Positions 8,795 to 17,466 are shown, numbered from the stretch's first letter. The stretch: DNA of 58,088 nucleotides from Streptomyces rimosus subsp. rimosus (GCF_000720725.1 NZ_JOCQ01000076.1:1-58088), one strand, 5' to 3'. Notes: generated from the sequence alone by a model not told the origin. Made by a program: numbers and translations.

Positions 8795-10060
8795 TTGCAT
8801 CGCTACTTCACCGACCAGCGGCACGAAGCGCTCCGGCGCCGGGTGCGGGACTTCGCCGAGCGCGAGGTCCGGCCCCGGATAGCCGGGATGGAGGCGGCCC
8901 GCACGGTGTGCCACGACCTGTCGCGCCGGATCGCCCGCCAGGGCTGGATCGGCGCGACCGTGCACCGCGCCTACGGCGGGATGGGCGCCGGACACCTGGC
9001 CAAGACCCTCATCATCGAGGAGCTGTCGCGGGTCAGCGGCGCCATGGGCGCCATGGTGCAGGCGTCCCAGCTCGGCGCCGCGAAGATCATCCACTTCGGC
9101 AGCGAGGAGCAGAAGAAGACCTGGCTGCCGGCCATCGCCGCGGGCGAGTGCCTGCCGACCATCGCGGTCACCGAGCCGCAGTCGGGCGGCCATGTGCTCG
9201 GCATGACCGGCACGGCGGTCCGCGACGGCGACGCCTACGTCCTCAACGGCCGCAAGATCTACGTCGGCAACAGCCACGTCGGCGATCTGCACGGCGTCGT
9301 CCTGCGCACCGGCGAGGGCTCCGCGGGCCTGTCGGCGTTCCTGGTGGAGGCGGACCGGCCGGGCGTCCGGGTCGGCGCGCAGCGGCCGGCGATGGGGCTG
9401 CACGGCTTCGGCTTCGGCGAGCTGTTCTTCGAGGACTGCCGGGTGCCGGCGGCGAACCTTCTCGGCCGCGAGGGCGACGGGCTGGCCGTCGCCTACTCCT
9501 CCAGCGTGCTGTACGGCCGGCCGAACCTGACCGCGGTGTCGCTCGGCATCCACCAGGCCGTGCTGGACGAGACCTCGCGGTTCTGCACCGAGCGGGAACG
9601 ATACGGCAAGCCACTGGCGGACCTCGGCACCGTCAAGATCAAGCTCGGCCGGATCCAGTCCCGGCTGCTGCTCGCCCGGCTGGCCGCGTACCACGCCGTC
9701 CACCTCCTCGACCAGGGACTGCCGTGCGACGCGGAGCTGATGAACGCCAAGCTGGTCAACGTCGAGAGCGCGCTGGAATCGGCGCGCGACGCGATGGACA
9801 TCCACGCCGCCTGCGGGCTGTTCACGGACCGGCCGGTGGAACGCTACCTGCGCGACGCGCACCACATCCTCGCCCCGGCCGGGACCTCCGACATCCAGCT
9901 GCTGCGCCTGGGCGAGCTGGCGCTCGGCACCGCCAAGGGCGAGTGGTCCACCCGACTGGCGGACGTGGTGCGCATGGAAGCGGCGGAAGAAGACACGGAC
10001 GAGGGGGCAGCGTCCGCTGCCCGCTCGTGGGAGCGGACAGAGTTGCAGCCGGCCGGTTAG
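8795..10060 (+). CDS. Acyl-CoA dehydrogenase
   Basis: 421 aa from TTG 8795, chosen because AAGGAGG (8782-8788) sits at ideal spacing. It has the acyl-CoA dehydrogenase fold: an N-terminal helical domain, the FAD/substrate loop IAVTEPQSGG (123-132), a middle beta domain and a C-terminal helical domain with LLARLAAYHA and a DIHAACG segment. It should be an FAD flavoprotein forming an alpha,beta double bond in an acyl thioester, passing electrons to ETF. It stands alone, so fatty-acid and specialised acyl substrates are both possible. Confidence 0.85.
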   Translation: MHRYFTDQRHEALRRRVRDFAEREVRPRIAGMEAARTVCHDLSRRIARQGWIGATVHRAYGGMGAGHLAKTLIIEELSRVSGAMGAMVQASQLGAAKIIHFGSEEQKKTWLPAIAAGECLPTIAVTEPQSGGHVLGMTGTAVRDGDAYVLNGRKIYVGNSHVGDLHGVVLRTGEGSAGLSAFLVEADRPGVRVGAQRPAMGLHGFGFGELFFEDCRVPAANLLGREGDGLAVAYSSSVLYGRPNLTAVSLGIHQAVLDETSRFCTERERYGKPLADLGTVKIKLGRIQSRLLLARLAAYHAVHLLDQGLPCDAELMNAKLVNVESALESARDAMDIHAACGLFTDRPVERYLRDAHHILAPAGTSDIQLLRLGELALGTAKGEWSTRLADVVRMEAAEEDTDEGAASAARSWERTELQPAG

Positions 10061-10103
10061 CGCCCCGTGGGGCCACTCCCCGGTCAGCGCCCCGTGGGGC
10101 CAC
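10053..10103. repeat. Two 24-bp direct repeats, each with a small hairpin
   Basis: A 24-bp unit at 10053-10076 recurs at 10080-10103 with one mismatch; both contain GCGCCCCGTGGGGCC. The first copy contains the stop codon of the acyl-CoA dehydrogenase. Each copy can fold into a 5-bp GCCCC/GGGGC hairpin, so the pair may also help terminate transcription between converging genes. Confidence 0.6.
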
Positions 10104-10187
10104 ACCGTACGCCGAAGCCCGTGCCGCTCCTCCCGGCAGCTGCGTCCGGAAGGGGCGGTACGGCCTTCGGTTCCGTGGTGCGCGGTC

Positions 10188-10796
10188 TCAGCCTTCCTCG
10201 GTGTGCTGCCGCTCCATGCGGTGGATCTGCTCGACGAGTTCGGCCGCCATCGACTTGATGGTCTCCAGGCCCTCGCGTCCCCACGGGCGGCGTTCGAGGT
10301 CCACCACGCAGACCGTGCCGAGCCCCATGCCCGTACGGTCGATGAGCGGGGCGCCCAGGTAGGAGCGGATGCCGATCTCGTCCACGACCGGGTTGCCCGC
10401 GAAGCGCGGGTAGTCGCAGACGTCCTCCAGCACGAGCGCCTTGCGGCGGACGATGACGTGCGGGCAGTAGCCGTGGTCGCGGGCCATCACCCGGCCGGGC
10501 TGCGCGCTGGGTGGGGCGGGGCGCAGTTCGACGGGCGCCTGGTCGCTTTCGGGCGTGTAGAGCCCGGCGAAGTACTGCCGGTGCTCGTCGATGAAGTTGA
10601 CCATGGCGTACGGCGCCCGGGTCGTCCGGGCCAGCTTGCGCGCGAACTCGTCGAAGGCGGGCAGCGGCGCGTCGCCGATGCCCAGTTCGCGCAGCCGGGC
10701 GACGCGGGCCGGCGCCTCGTGGTCCTCCGGGGTGAGCAGCAGATGGCGCGTGGGGTCGTAGGAGGCGTACGACGCGCGCGGGACGGGACGGGTCAC
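10188..10796 (-). CDS. GAF-domain protein coupled to the conservon
   Basis: 202 aa from GTG 10796, which overlaps the cvnD stop codon (GTGA), so translation is coupled. The protein matches GAF sensor domains of the free-standing type (APYAMVNFIDEHRQYFAGLY, then SYLGAPLIDRTGMGLGTVCV). There is no histidine kinase or output domain. GAF domains bind small ligands, haem or iron-sulfur clusters. As the last cotranscribed gene of a conservon it may feed a signal to the CvnA-D complex. Confidence 0.8.
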   Translation of the reverse strand: MTRPVPRASYASYDPTRHLLLTPEDHEAPARVARLRELGIGDAPLPAFDEFARKLARTTRAPYAMVNFIDEHRQYFAGLYTPESDQAPVELRPAPPSAQPGRVMARDHGYCPHVIVRRKALVLEDVCDYPRFAGNPVVDEIGIRSYLGAPLIDRTGMGLGTVCVVDLERRPWGREGLETIKSMAAELVEQIHRMERQHTEEG

Positions 10797-11470
10797 GGGA
10801 GCTCCGGGGTGGCGGCGAGGGCGGGGGACAGCAGGTGCTGCACGAGCGAGACCAGGACGTGGGTGGATGAACTGCACTGGCGCGCGTCGCAGAGCACGAC
10901 CGGGGTGCCGGGGTCGAGGTCCATGGCGGTGCGTACCTCGTCCGGCTCGTAGTGGTACGCGCCGTCGAACTCGTTGACGGCGACGACGAAGGCGATTCCG
11001 CGCCGTTCGAAGAAGTCGACGGCGGCGAAGCACTGGTCCAGGCGGCGGGTGTCGGCGAGGATGACGGCGCCGAGCGCCCCGTTGGACAGTTCGTCCCACA
11101 GGAACCAGAAGCGTTCCTGGCCCGGGGTGCCGAAGAGGTAGAGGACGTGCTCCCCGCGGCCGAGGGTGATGCGGCCGAAGTCCATGGCGACGGTGGTGGT
11201 GTTCTTGTCCTCGACGCCCGCCAGGTCGTCCGTGCCCACACCGACCTGGGTGAGCAGCTCTTCCGTGCTGAGCGGTTCGATCTCGCTGACCGCCCCGACG
11301 AAGGTCGTCTTGCCCACGCCGAAGCCCCCGGCGACGAGGATCTTCAGCGCCAGCGGGAAGGGGTCGGCGGCGGGGGCCGGCACCGCGAGGGCCGGGCGGC
11401 CGGACGTGCGGCCGGCGGACGGGAGCCGGGCATCGGCGGACAGGGCGTCAAAGCCGTTTGCGTAGTCCAT
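10793..11470 (-). CDS. cvnD: CvnD-type small Ras-like GTPase of a conservon
   Basis: 225 aa. It has the P-loop GGFGVGKTT (48-56), a switch region with Thr-rich NTTTVAMDFG and the G3-like FGTPGQERF, the features of the conservon GTPases. The N-terminal ~38 residues are a Pro/Ala-rich extension. CvnD is known in Streptomyces to form a membrane-associated complex with CvnA, B and C, likened to a eukaryotic G-protein-coupled system. It overlaps cvnC by 23 bp and the GAF gene by 4 bp. Confidence 0.93.
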   Translation of the reverse strand: MDYANGFDALSADARLPSAGRTSGRPALAVPAPAADPFPLALKILVAGGFGVGKTTFVGAVSEIEPLSTEELLTQVGVGTDDLAGVEDKNTTTVAMDFGRITLGRGEHVLYLFGTPGQERFWFLWDELSNGALGAVILADTRRLDQCFAAVDFFERRGIAFVVAVNEFDGAYHYEPDEVRTAMDLDPGTPVVLCDARQCSSSTHVLVSLVQHLLSPALAATPELP

Positions 11471-11858
11471 GCAACACCGCCTCCAGCAGGGCTCGGTCGG
11501 TACGGTTCGGGGAGTCCGGCACGCAGACGCCCACCGGTACGGGCGCGCGGGCGGCGAGCGCCCCGCACTCGACGAGGTCGGCCAGCAGGACCTTGGTGAT
11601 CACGGCGGGCAGACGTATGTGCGCGGCGATCTCGGCGACCGACACCGGGCCGCCGCACAGCCCGAGCACCTGCGCGTAGTCGGGTCCCTGGCAGGTGGCG
11701 GGCCGTTTGCCGGTGGCTATGACCATGGTCAGCAGGTCGAAGTGCGCGGTCGGCCGGGTCCGGCCGTTGCTGACCGTGTACGGACGGATCAGGCGGCCGG
11801 CCTCGTCGTCCAGCCACGGGATCTCGCGGCCCGCCCTGCGGCGGCGCCGTACGCCCAT
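11448..11858 (-). CDS. cvnC: CvnC-type DUF742 protein of a conservon
   Basis: 136 aa from ATG 11858, two bases after the cvnB stop. It has the DUF742 pattern: LIRPYTVSNGRT near residue 25, then a winged-helix-like segment (VSVAEIAAHIRLP) and a C-terminal LLEAVLHGLRKRL. CvnC proteins probably bridge the roadblock protein and the GTPase. Its end overlaps the start of cvnD by 23 bp, which suggests coupled translation. Confidence 0.92.
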   Translation of the reverse strand: MGVRRRRRAGREIPWLDDEAGRLIRPYTVSNGRTRPTAHFDLLTMVIATGKRPATCQGPDYAQVLGLCGGPVSVAEIAAHIRLPAVITKVLLADLVECGALAARAPVPVGVCVPDSPNRTDRALLEAVLHGLRKRL

Positions 11859-11860
11859 GC

Positions 11861-12307
11861 TCAGCGACCGCCCGCGCGGGTCTGCTGTCGCACCGGCGTC
11901 GCGAGGTAGGGCCGCACGCTCTTGACCAGCATCCCCATCTCGTAGCCGAGGACCGCGACATCGGCGTCCCGGCCGGCCAGCACGGCCAGGCACGCGCCGG
12001 ACCCGGCCTTGGAGACGAACAGGAAGGTGCTCTCCAGCTCGACGACGACCTGGAGCACGTCGTCGCCGTTGCCGAAGCGCACCCCCGCGCTGCGGGCGAG
12101 GGAGTACAGGCCGGAGGAGAGGGCGGCCAGGTGGTCGGCGCTGTCCGGGTCGAAGCCGTGGGCCGCTTTGACCAGCCCGTCGGAGGACAGCAGAAGCGCG
12201 CTGGTCGCATGCGGTACGCGGTTGACGAGTCCGGTCAGCAGCCAGGACAGGTCGGTGTGCTGGCTCCCGTGCAGGGCATGGGCCTGCGTGTGCACGTCAC
12301 TCACCAT
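11861..12307 (-). CDS. cvnB: CvnB-type roadblock/LC7-domain protein
   Basis: 148 aa. A roadblock/LC7 domain covers most of the length (DLSWLLTGLVNRVPHATSAL, then a central LLSSDGLVKAA strand and GMLVKSVRPYL). Roadblock proteins regulate small GTPases such as MglA by acting as exchange or activating partners, and CvnB is thought to do the same for CvnD. The start overlaps the end of cvnA by 11 bp. Confidence 0.93.
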   Translation of the reverse strand: MVSDVHTQAHALHGSQHTDLSWLLTGLVNRVPHATSALLLSSDGLVKAAHGFDPDSADHLAALSSGLYSLARSAGVRFGNGDDVLQVVVELESTFLFVSKAGSGACLAVLAGRDADVAVLGYEMGMLVKSVRPYLATPVRQQTRAGGR

Positions 12308-14303
12308 GGTCGCGGTCGTCTCCTCGGCGGGGGTCGGTCCTGTCGTGGCCGGCTTCGGTACCGGCCCGGTAACTGTCGAAACCGTCGTGGTCGGCGGGAC
12401 TGCCGTAGCTTTCGTCGGCGAGGCTGATGCCGCGCCGGAACGCGGCCATCAGACCGGGGTCGTGTTCGGGTTCGGGCCTGCCGTCGCGGCGCCCGGCGGA
12501 GGGCAGGATCGGGTCGCCGCGCAGCTGCGGCACCAGGTGCTCCTGCTTGCGGCGGCGCGGCAGGCTGGGGCGGTCGCCGTCGTCCGCGGCGGGCGGGGCG
12601 GGCGGCATGAGGAGCGGGCCCGGGTCGGCCGCGGCGGGCGGGACGGGGTGGTGCGGGTCCGGGTGCCGGTCCGCGCCGGTGAGGGGGTCGGGGGCGCGGT
12701 GCGCACCGGTCGGGTACGGTCCGTCGGCCGGTGCCGCGGTGGCGTGCACGGCGCGCGTCCCGGCGTGCGGGGTGTCGGTGGCGCTGGGCCACACGCCGTC
12801 GCCGTACACGATGTCCGGGTACGCGCCTTCGGCGGTCCCGGCCACGGGCGCACCGTGTGCGGCCTGGACGAGGCGCCGGCGCGGACCGCGCGGGGCGTCG
12901 CCGTCCTCGTCGTACGGGCTGCGGTACCCGGACGTGTCGGCGCCGACGAGGGTGCGCGGCTCCGGGACCGTCAGGTCGACGTCCCCGGCGTCCGCGAACG
13001 GCTCGTCGCCCTGCCCCCGCTCGGTCTCCGGGCCGAGCAGGCCCTTCGGTACGACGAGGACGGCCTGTACGCCGCCGTAGATGTTGCTCTGCAGGCGGAC
13101 CACGATGCCGTGCCGCCGAGCGAGCGAGGAGACGACGAAGAGCCCGATGCGGCCGTCGCTCAGCAGCTCGGCCACGTCGACGTGGTCGGGGTCGGCGAGC
13201 AGTCCGTTCATCCGGGTCTGCTCGTCCAGGGACATGCCCAGGCCGCGGTCCTCGACCTCGACGGCGAGGCCGGCCGTGACCAGCTGGGCGCGCAGCAGGA
13301 CGCTCGTCTGGGGGGAGGAGTAGACGGTGGCGTTCTCGACGAGTTCGGCGAGCAGGTGGATGACGTCGGCGACGGCGTGGCCGCGCAGTGTGCCCTCGAT
13401 GGGCGGCACCAGCTTGATCCGCGGGTACTGCTCGACCTCGGCGATGGAGGAGCGCAGCACCTCGGTCATGGTGACCGGGCGGCTCCACTGGCGGCGGGAG
13501 ATGGCGCCGCCGAGGACGGCGAGGTTCTCGGCGTGGCGGCGGATGCGGGTGGCGAGGTGGTCGACGTGGAAGATCGACTTGAGCAGGTCGGGGTCCTCGA
13601 CCTGGTTCTCCAGCTCGTCCAGCAGCTCAATCTCGCGGTGGACCAGGGACTGCAGGCGCCGGGCGAGGTTCACGAAGACCTCGACCTTCTGCTCGTTGCC
13701 GCTGGCGTTGCCGCGGGCGATGGCCACGCCCTCCAGGACCGCCGCCTCGGCCGCCCGGCCCGCCTCTGCCACCTCGTGGGCGAGCAGGTCGAGGGCATCG
13801 CCGGCGGGCGGCACCGCGGCCGGTTCGCGCTCGGGCTGCTGCAGCCACTCGCCCTCGCGGACGTGGTCCAGCAGGTCGTGGAGGTCGTGGCGGCCGCGGG
13901 CGCAGACCTCGCGCAGGCGCGCGTAGCGGGCGACGGCGGCGCGTGCCTCGTTGTTGGCCGCGGTGCCGGCGGCCGTCACGACGGCGCAGACCACGGCGCA
14001 GGCGCCGAGCAGTACGGTCCAGTCGCGGCCGGTCAGCTCGGTGCCGCCGACCCGTACGACGAAGGCGGTGGCGGCCGAGCAGGTGGCAGCGACCAGGAGG
14101 CAGGGCACGGCGGCAAGCCGCACCAGGCGGGCCCGTATCGCCGAGTCGGCGGCCGTTTCCGGGAACGCGGCCCGGCCGTGCCGCCCGCCCTCCCGCTCCC
14201 GGCGCCGGGGGCCCGCCGGCGCGGACTCCGCCCCCTGGGGGGAGCCCGGGGAACCCTGGATCTCCTGGATGGCAGGAGTCCCCTGGGGGAATGCAGCAGG
14301 CAT
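12297..14303 (-). CDS. cvnA: CvnA-type membrane sensor histidine-kinase-like protein
   Basis: 668 aa. A Pro/Arg-rich cytoplasmic leader (~1-55) precedes two transmembrane helices (about 60-85 and 92-112). A coiled segment leads to a HATPase domain with the N box ELVENATVYSS, the G box VEDRGLGMS and GIGLFVVSSLARRHG. The C-terminal ~250 residues are a disordered Pro/Asp/Arg-rich tail. Conservon sensors lack a classical phospho-accepting H box with a partner response regulator; they act with CvnB-D. It is the first gene of the operon. Confidence 0.93.
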   Translation of the reverse strand: MPAAFPQGTPAIQEIQGSPGSPQGAESAPAGPRRREREGGRHGRAAFPETAADSAIRARLVRLAAVPCLLVAATCSAATAFVVRVGGTELTGRDWTVLLGACAVVCAVVTAAGTAANNEARAAVARYARLREVCARGRHDLHDLLDHVREGEWLQQPEREPAAVPPAGDALDLLAHEVAEAGRAAEAAVLEGVAIARGNASGNEQKVEVFVNLARRLQSLVHREIELLDELENQVEDPDLLKSIFHVDHLATRIRRHAENLAVLGGAISRRQWSRPVTMTEVLRSSIAEVEQYPRIKLVPPIEGTLRGHAVADVIHLLAELVENATVYSSPQTSVLLRAQLVTAGLAVEVEDRGLGMSLDEQTRMNGLLADPDHVDVAELLSDGRIGLFVVSSLARRHGIVVRLQSNIYGGVQAVLVVPKGLLGPETERGQGDEPFADAGDVDLTVPEPRTLVGADTSGYRSPYDEDGDAPRGPRRRLVQAAHGAPVAGTAEGAYPDIVYGDGVWPSATDTPHAGTRAVHATAAPADGPYPTGAHRAPDPLTGADRHPDPHHPVPPAAADPGPLLMPPAPPAADDGDRPSLPRRRKQEHLVPQLRGDPILPSAGRRDGRPEPEHDPGLMAAFRRGISLADESYGSPADHDGFDSYRAGTEAGHDRTDPRRGDDRDHGE

Positions 14304-14627
14304 CGGCGCCCTCCGGATCGGCCGTCGGCTGTTCGCGGAGCACGCACGCTAGTTGTTACGGGGGTGGGGCTTGGGCGCACTTCAGCGTTTCGCTACCCCA
14401 CGCCACCTCCCCCCGAGGGGCGCCACCGCACGCCAGTACGCATTCGCCCGAACTCCCGTTCAGCCAACCCGGTTTGCGCCGACGCCGCGGCGCCCGGCCG
14501 ACGGAGCGTGCGCCGGCCGCGCACGCTCCGGCCGAGTGTGCCCCGTTGCCCCGACGTCACGTGATCAGACGCCGCCCGCGGCCGGCTCCGGCCGGCGGGC
14601 GCAGCGCCCCGCCGGATGCCGGGGAGA
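14304..14627. other. Intergenic region before the conservon, with a terminator hairpin
   Basis: 324 bp between the cvnA start and the end of the methyltransferase gene, both on the minus strand. 14574-14600 folds into a very GC-rich stem (GCCCGCGGCCGG against CCGGCCGGCGGGC, one bulged base) that should terminate transcription of the methyltransferase gene. The cvnA promoter must lie in the rest; I see no clear -35/-10 pair. Confidence 0.55.
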
Positions 14628-15503
14628 TCACGCAGACGGGCAGGCAGCCGGCGGCCCGGCCGGGCGGTCCGCCGTGACCAGCCACGACGTACTGAGCAGC
14701 CGTACGGTGCCGTCCGCCGCCTCGTGGGCCCGCAGGTGCTCGGTCAACGTACGGCGGGCCCGGGTGCGCGCGGGCGCGTCGGCCTGCTCCATCAGGTGAC
14801 GGCCGGGCCCGGTGCCCAGCACGAACTCCGCCGCGTCCGCGGCCCCGTGGCCCCACTCGCCGTACGCCTCCACCTGCCTGATGGCGACGCCGGTGAATCC
14901 GGCCGCGGTGAGGACTTCGCGGATGCGGTCCGGGGCGGCCAGGGAGAACATGCCGGGCAGCCCCGGCCGCCCGAAGTCACCGACCGGCACGATGTCGCGC
15001 AGCGACGCCACGGCCGCCACCCACTCGTTGAGCGCGGCGTCGGCCGGGCAGACGAACGCCAGGCGGCCGCCGGGCCGCAGCGCCCGGCCTACGTTGCCGA
15101 ACGCCGCGACGGGATCGGCGTAGAACATCACGCCGTAACGGCTGATCGCCGCGTCGAACGCGCCGGGCCCGAAGTCGTATGCCTGCGCGTCACCCTGTAC
15201 GAACGCAACGTTGGCGACGCCCTCCCCCTCCGCGCGGGCCCTCGCTCCGGCCAGCATCGGGCCGGACAGGTCGAGCCCCACCGCGTGCCCCTCGGGCGCC
15301 CGGAGCGCGGCGAGGCGCGTGGTCTGTCCCGAGCCGCAGCCGAGGTCCAGGACCCGGCTGTCTCCGGCGATCCGCGCGGCGTCGAGGAGCGGGGTGTTGA
15401 AGCCCGCGTTCACGGCGTTCCAGCGGTCCTGGTTGCGTGCCCAGTGGGCACCTTCCGGACCGTTCCAGGCCTGCGCCTGCTCGGTGTTGACGATGTACGA
15501 CAC
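14628..15503 (-). CDS. SAM-dependent methyltransferase, class I
   Basis: 291 aa from GTG 15503, supported by GGAGG five bases upstream. Motif I is VLDLGCGSGQT (51-61), followed by the acidic GLDLS and by GDAQAYDFGPGAFD. The build is that of small-molecule methyltransferases close to the UbiE/ArsM/phosphoethanolamine type. The gene diverges from a TetR regulator and their shared 149-bp promoter region holds a long perfect dyad, so the regulator probably controls it. The substrate is unknown. Confidence 0.85.
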   Translation of the reverse strand: MSYIVNTEQAQAWNGPEGAHWARNQDRWNAVNAGFNTPLLDAARIAGDSRVLDLGCGSGQTTRLAALRAPEGHAVGLDLSGPMLAGARARAEGEGVANVAFVQGDAQAYDFGPGAFDAAISRYGVMFYADPVAAFGNVGRALRPGGRLAFVCPADAALNEWVAAVASLRDIVPVGDFGRPGLPGMFSLAAPDRIREVLTAAGFTGVAIRQVEAYGEWGHGAADAAEFVLGTGPGRHLMEQADAPARTRARRTLTEHLRAHEAADGTVRLLSTSWLVTADRPAGPPAACPSA

Positions 15504-15531
15504 GGGTGCCTCCGCTTCCGGACGACGAGAA

Positions 15532-15566
15532 TGGGCGCGTGCCCAAACAGTATGGGCACGCGCCCA
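15532..15566. promoter_or_regulatory. Dyad operator between methyltransferase and TetR genes
   Basis: A perfect inverted repeat with 14-bp arms (15532-15545 and 15553-15566) and a 7-bp centre. Each arm contains GGGCGCGTGCCC or its complement, nearly palindromic itself, so the site may hold two dimers. Its place between divergent genes fits autoregulation and control of the methyltransferase by the TetR protein. Confidence 0.75.
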
Positions 15567-15652
15567 AACCCGCAATCTCCCGTATCATCGACGCAGTTGA
15601 CCGCCTCGGAAACGGGGCGACGGCCGGGCGACGGAAGCGAGGACCGAGGACC

Positions 15653-16237
15653 ATGTCACCGCGCGGAGTGGCGACACCGGACGTGAGCGAGCGGCTGTTC
15701 GCGGCCGCCGAACGCATCGTGGAACGGGACGGCCCCGGCGCGCTCACCAGCCGGGCCGTCACCACGGAGGCGGGCTGCGCCAAGGGGCTGCTGCACGCGC
15801 GCTTCGCGGGGTTCGACGAGTTCGTGGCCGAGCTCTGCCTCAACCGGTTCGCGCGTACGGCCGCGAAGGCGCGGGCCCTGTCCGGGCTCGTCGGCCAGGG
15901 CACGGTGGCCGGAAACCTCGAAGCCGTCACCCTCGCGCTGTTCGAGTCCGGCGGCCCGTCCCTGTCCGGCCTCGCCATGGCCCGCCCCACCGCCACGCTG
16001 CGCATACGCGAGGCCCTGGAGAGCGGAGCCCCCGGCTTCCACGCGATCCAGGAGGCCGTCACCGGCTACCTCAGGGCCGAACAGCACCTCGGCCGCGTGG
16101 CGGAGACCGTCGATCCGGACGCCGTGGCACTCGCCGTCGTCGGCGCTGCCCACCACCTCCTGATGACCGGCTGGCCGGGTGCGCCCGCCCCACAGCCCTC
16201 GATGTCACGGCTGGTGAAGGCGTTGGTCGGGGGATAG
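15653..16237 (+). CDS. TetR-family transcriptional regulator
   Basis: 194 aa from ATG 15653, with GAGGA seven bases upstream; the in-frame start at 15506 would run through the operator dyad. The N-terminal helix-turn-helix (about 10-55) has LFAAAERIVERDGPGALTSR, AVTTEAG and LLHARFAGFDEF, as in TetR proteins. The C-terminal ligand-binding domain is all helical. It is probably an autorepressor acting at 15532-15566, induced by a small molecule that the neighbouring methyltransferase may modify. Confidence 0.9.
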   Translation: MSPRGVATPDVSERLFAAAERIVERDGPGALTSRAVTTEAGCAKGLLHARFAGFDEFVAELCLNRFARTAAKARALSGLVGQGTVAGNLEAVTLALFESGGPSLSGLAMARPTATLRIREALESGAPGFHAIQEAVTGYLRAEQHLGRVAETVDPDAVALAVVGAAHHLLMTGWPGAPAPQPSMSRLVKALVGG

Positions 16238-16258
16238 AGCGGTTCCGCCGGGCCGCCC

Positions 16259-16319
16259 GTGTACTCGGTACACCGGCTTCGTGTACTCGGTACACCGGCT
16301 GGCCGTGTACTCGGTACAC
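16259..16319. promoter_or_regulatory. Three identical 15-bp palindromes before the VOC gene
   Basis: GTGTACTCGGTACAC (6-bp arms, 3-bp centre) occurs at 16259-16273, 16281-16295 and 16305-16319. The starts are 22 and 24 bp apart, about two helical turns, so three dimers could bind on one face. TACACT (16315-16320) at the end of the third copy could be a -10 box, which would start transcription at or next to the ATG at 16327, giving a leaderless mRNA controlled by occupancy of these sites. Confidence 0.7.
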
Positions 16320-16326
16320 TGACGGC

Positions 16327-16710
16327 ATGGCATGCCGTATCAGCGAGTTGGTCATCGAATGCGCCGACCCCGAACGGCTCGCCGCATTCTGGAGCGAGGT
16401 CCTCGGCTACGTCGAACTCGGCCGGGAGGACGACGGAAGCATCGAGATCGGCCCGCCCGGCACCGGCTTCGGCGGCCCGCGGCCCACCCTCGTCCTCAGC
16501 TCCGGCAGCGACCCGCTGCCCGGACAACTCCGCCTGCGCATCGACGTCAACGCCACCGACCGCGACCAGGACGCCGAGCTGGAGCGCCTGCTCGCCCTCG
16601 GCGCCAGGCCCGCCGACAGCGGCCGGACCGGCACCGGGAGCCGGCGCGTTCTGGCGGACCCGGAGGGCAATGAATTCTGCCTTCTGCGTGGCCGGGTCCG
16701 GTCCGAGTAA
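16327..16710 (+). CDS. VOC-superfamily (glyoxalase/bleomycin-resistance-like) protein
   Basis: 127 aa. It has the beta-alpha-beta-beta-beta pattern of the VOC fold, with LVIECADPERLAAFWSEVLGY at the start and DPEGNEFCLL at the end, as in the Glyoxalase_6 group. Such proteins include metal-dependent lyases and antibiotic-binding proteins; the second-half Glu of GNEF is a usual metal ligand. No Shine-Dalgarno is seen. It follows three palindromic operators, so it is tightly regulated, perhaps by the upstream TetR protein or by an unlinked regulator. Confidence 0.8.
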   Translation: MACRISELVIECADPERLAAFWSEVLGYVELGREDDGSIEIGPPGTGFGGPRPTLVLSSGSDPLPGQLRLRIDVNATDRDQDAELERLLALGARPADSGRTGTGSRRVLADPEGNEFCLLRGRVRSE

Positions 16711-16817
16711 GCGGGGATTGCGTAGTGCGCTACGTACCGCCACCACCGCTTCCGCCGCCACAGGGCGTGTACCGCGTCCCCACCCCCGCGCGCGAACCCC
16801 ATGGCAGAGTGAGCCGC

Positions 16818-17450
16818 ATGCCCAAATTCGCCTGCGCGTCCATATCCGCATCCGCGACCCGGCAGCGAAGACGGCTCAGTGCCGCGCTTCTTCTCGCGAG
16901 CGCCGCCGTTTCCCTGACCGCTTGCGGAGAACAGCGTGTCGTGGTCGGCGCACCGAGTGCAGCGCCCAAACCGGCCACCAGTGCCGGCCCTAATTCCACC
17001 CTCGGCGTGCCCCCTTACGTGGAACCCGGTTCCCATGACGGCGCTCCGCACTACAACGACAATCACGCCGGGCGCCGCCCCCGCGCCATGTCCCCGGCGA
17101 GCGAGAAGGACGCCCGGAAGGAAGCCGACCGCATCGAGCCCGTTCTCGAACGCCTCCGGACGCAGAAGAAGTGGGATGCCGAGAGTGTTCGCGCGGCCGT
17201 GCTCGGGCTCGGGTACCAGGAGCGGCGGGCCGGTGCCACAGGTCCGCCGCACGACATGACGCTTGAGGTACGCGGTATGGAACCGCGCTTCGACACCGAC
17301 CATTACGTCACGCCCGAAGGCGCCCGGATCGGCCTGCGCGTACGTGAAGACGCCTGCGTCACCGCTTTCGTGCAGAAGACCAATTACCAGGTGAGCGTCA
17401 ACGGGCCGTACCTGGAAACCGGCTGCTTCGAGCCGCCCTTCGCCCACTGA
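16818..17450 (+). CDS. Secreted lipoprotein of unknown function
   Basis: 210 aa from ATG 16818 (GTG 16809 is an alternative). An Arg-rich n-region (RQRRRL), a hydrophobic core and the lipobox SLTAC with Cys36 mark a lipoprotein anchored to the outer face of the membrane. The mature part starts with a Pro/Ser/Ala linker and has two cysteines (in EDACVTAF and ETGCFEPP) that may form a disulfide. The globular part resembles no family I recognise. Confidence 0.7.
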   Translation: MPKFACASISASATRQRRRLSAALLLASAAVSLTACGEQRVVVGAPSAAPKPATSAGPNSTLGVPPYVEPGSHDGAPHYNDNHAGRRPRAMSPASEKDARKEADRIEPVLERLRTQKKWDAESVRAAVLGLGYQERRAGATGPPHDMTLEVRGMEPRFDTDHYVTPEGARIGLRVREDACVTAFVQKTNYQVSVNGPYLETGCFEPPFAH

Positions 17451-17466
17451 CGCCGGCGGCCACCCA

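Noticed and set aside
16259..16319. Regular repeats as a CRISPR array
   Set aside because: Three 15-bp palindromes with 7- and 9-bp spacers and no cas genes do not fit a CRISPR array; they fit operators. The array at 19538 has no spacers.
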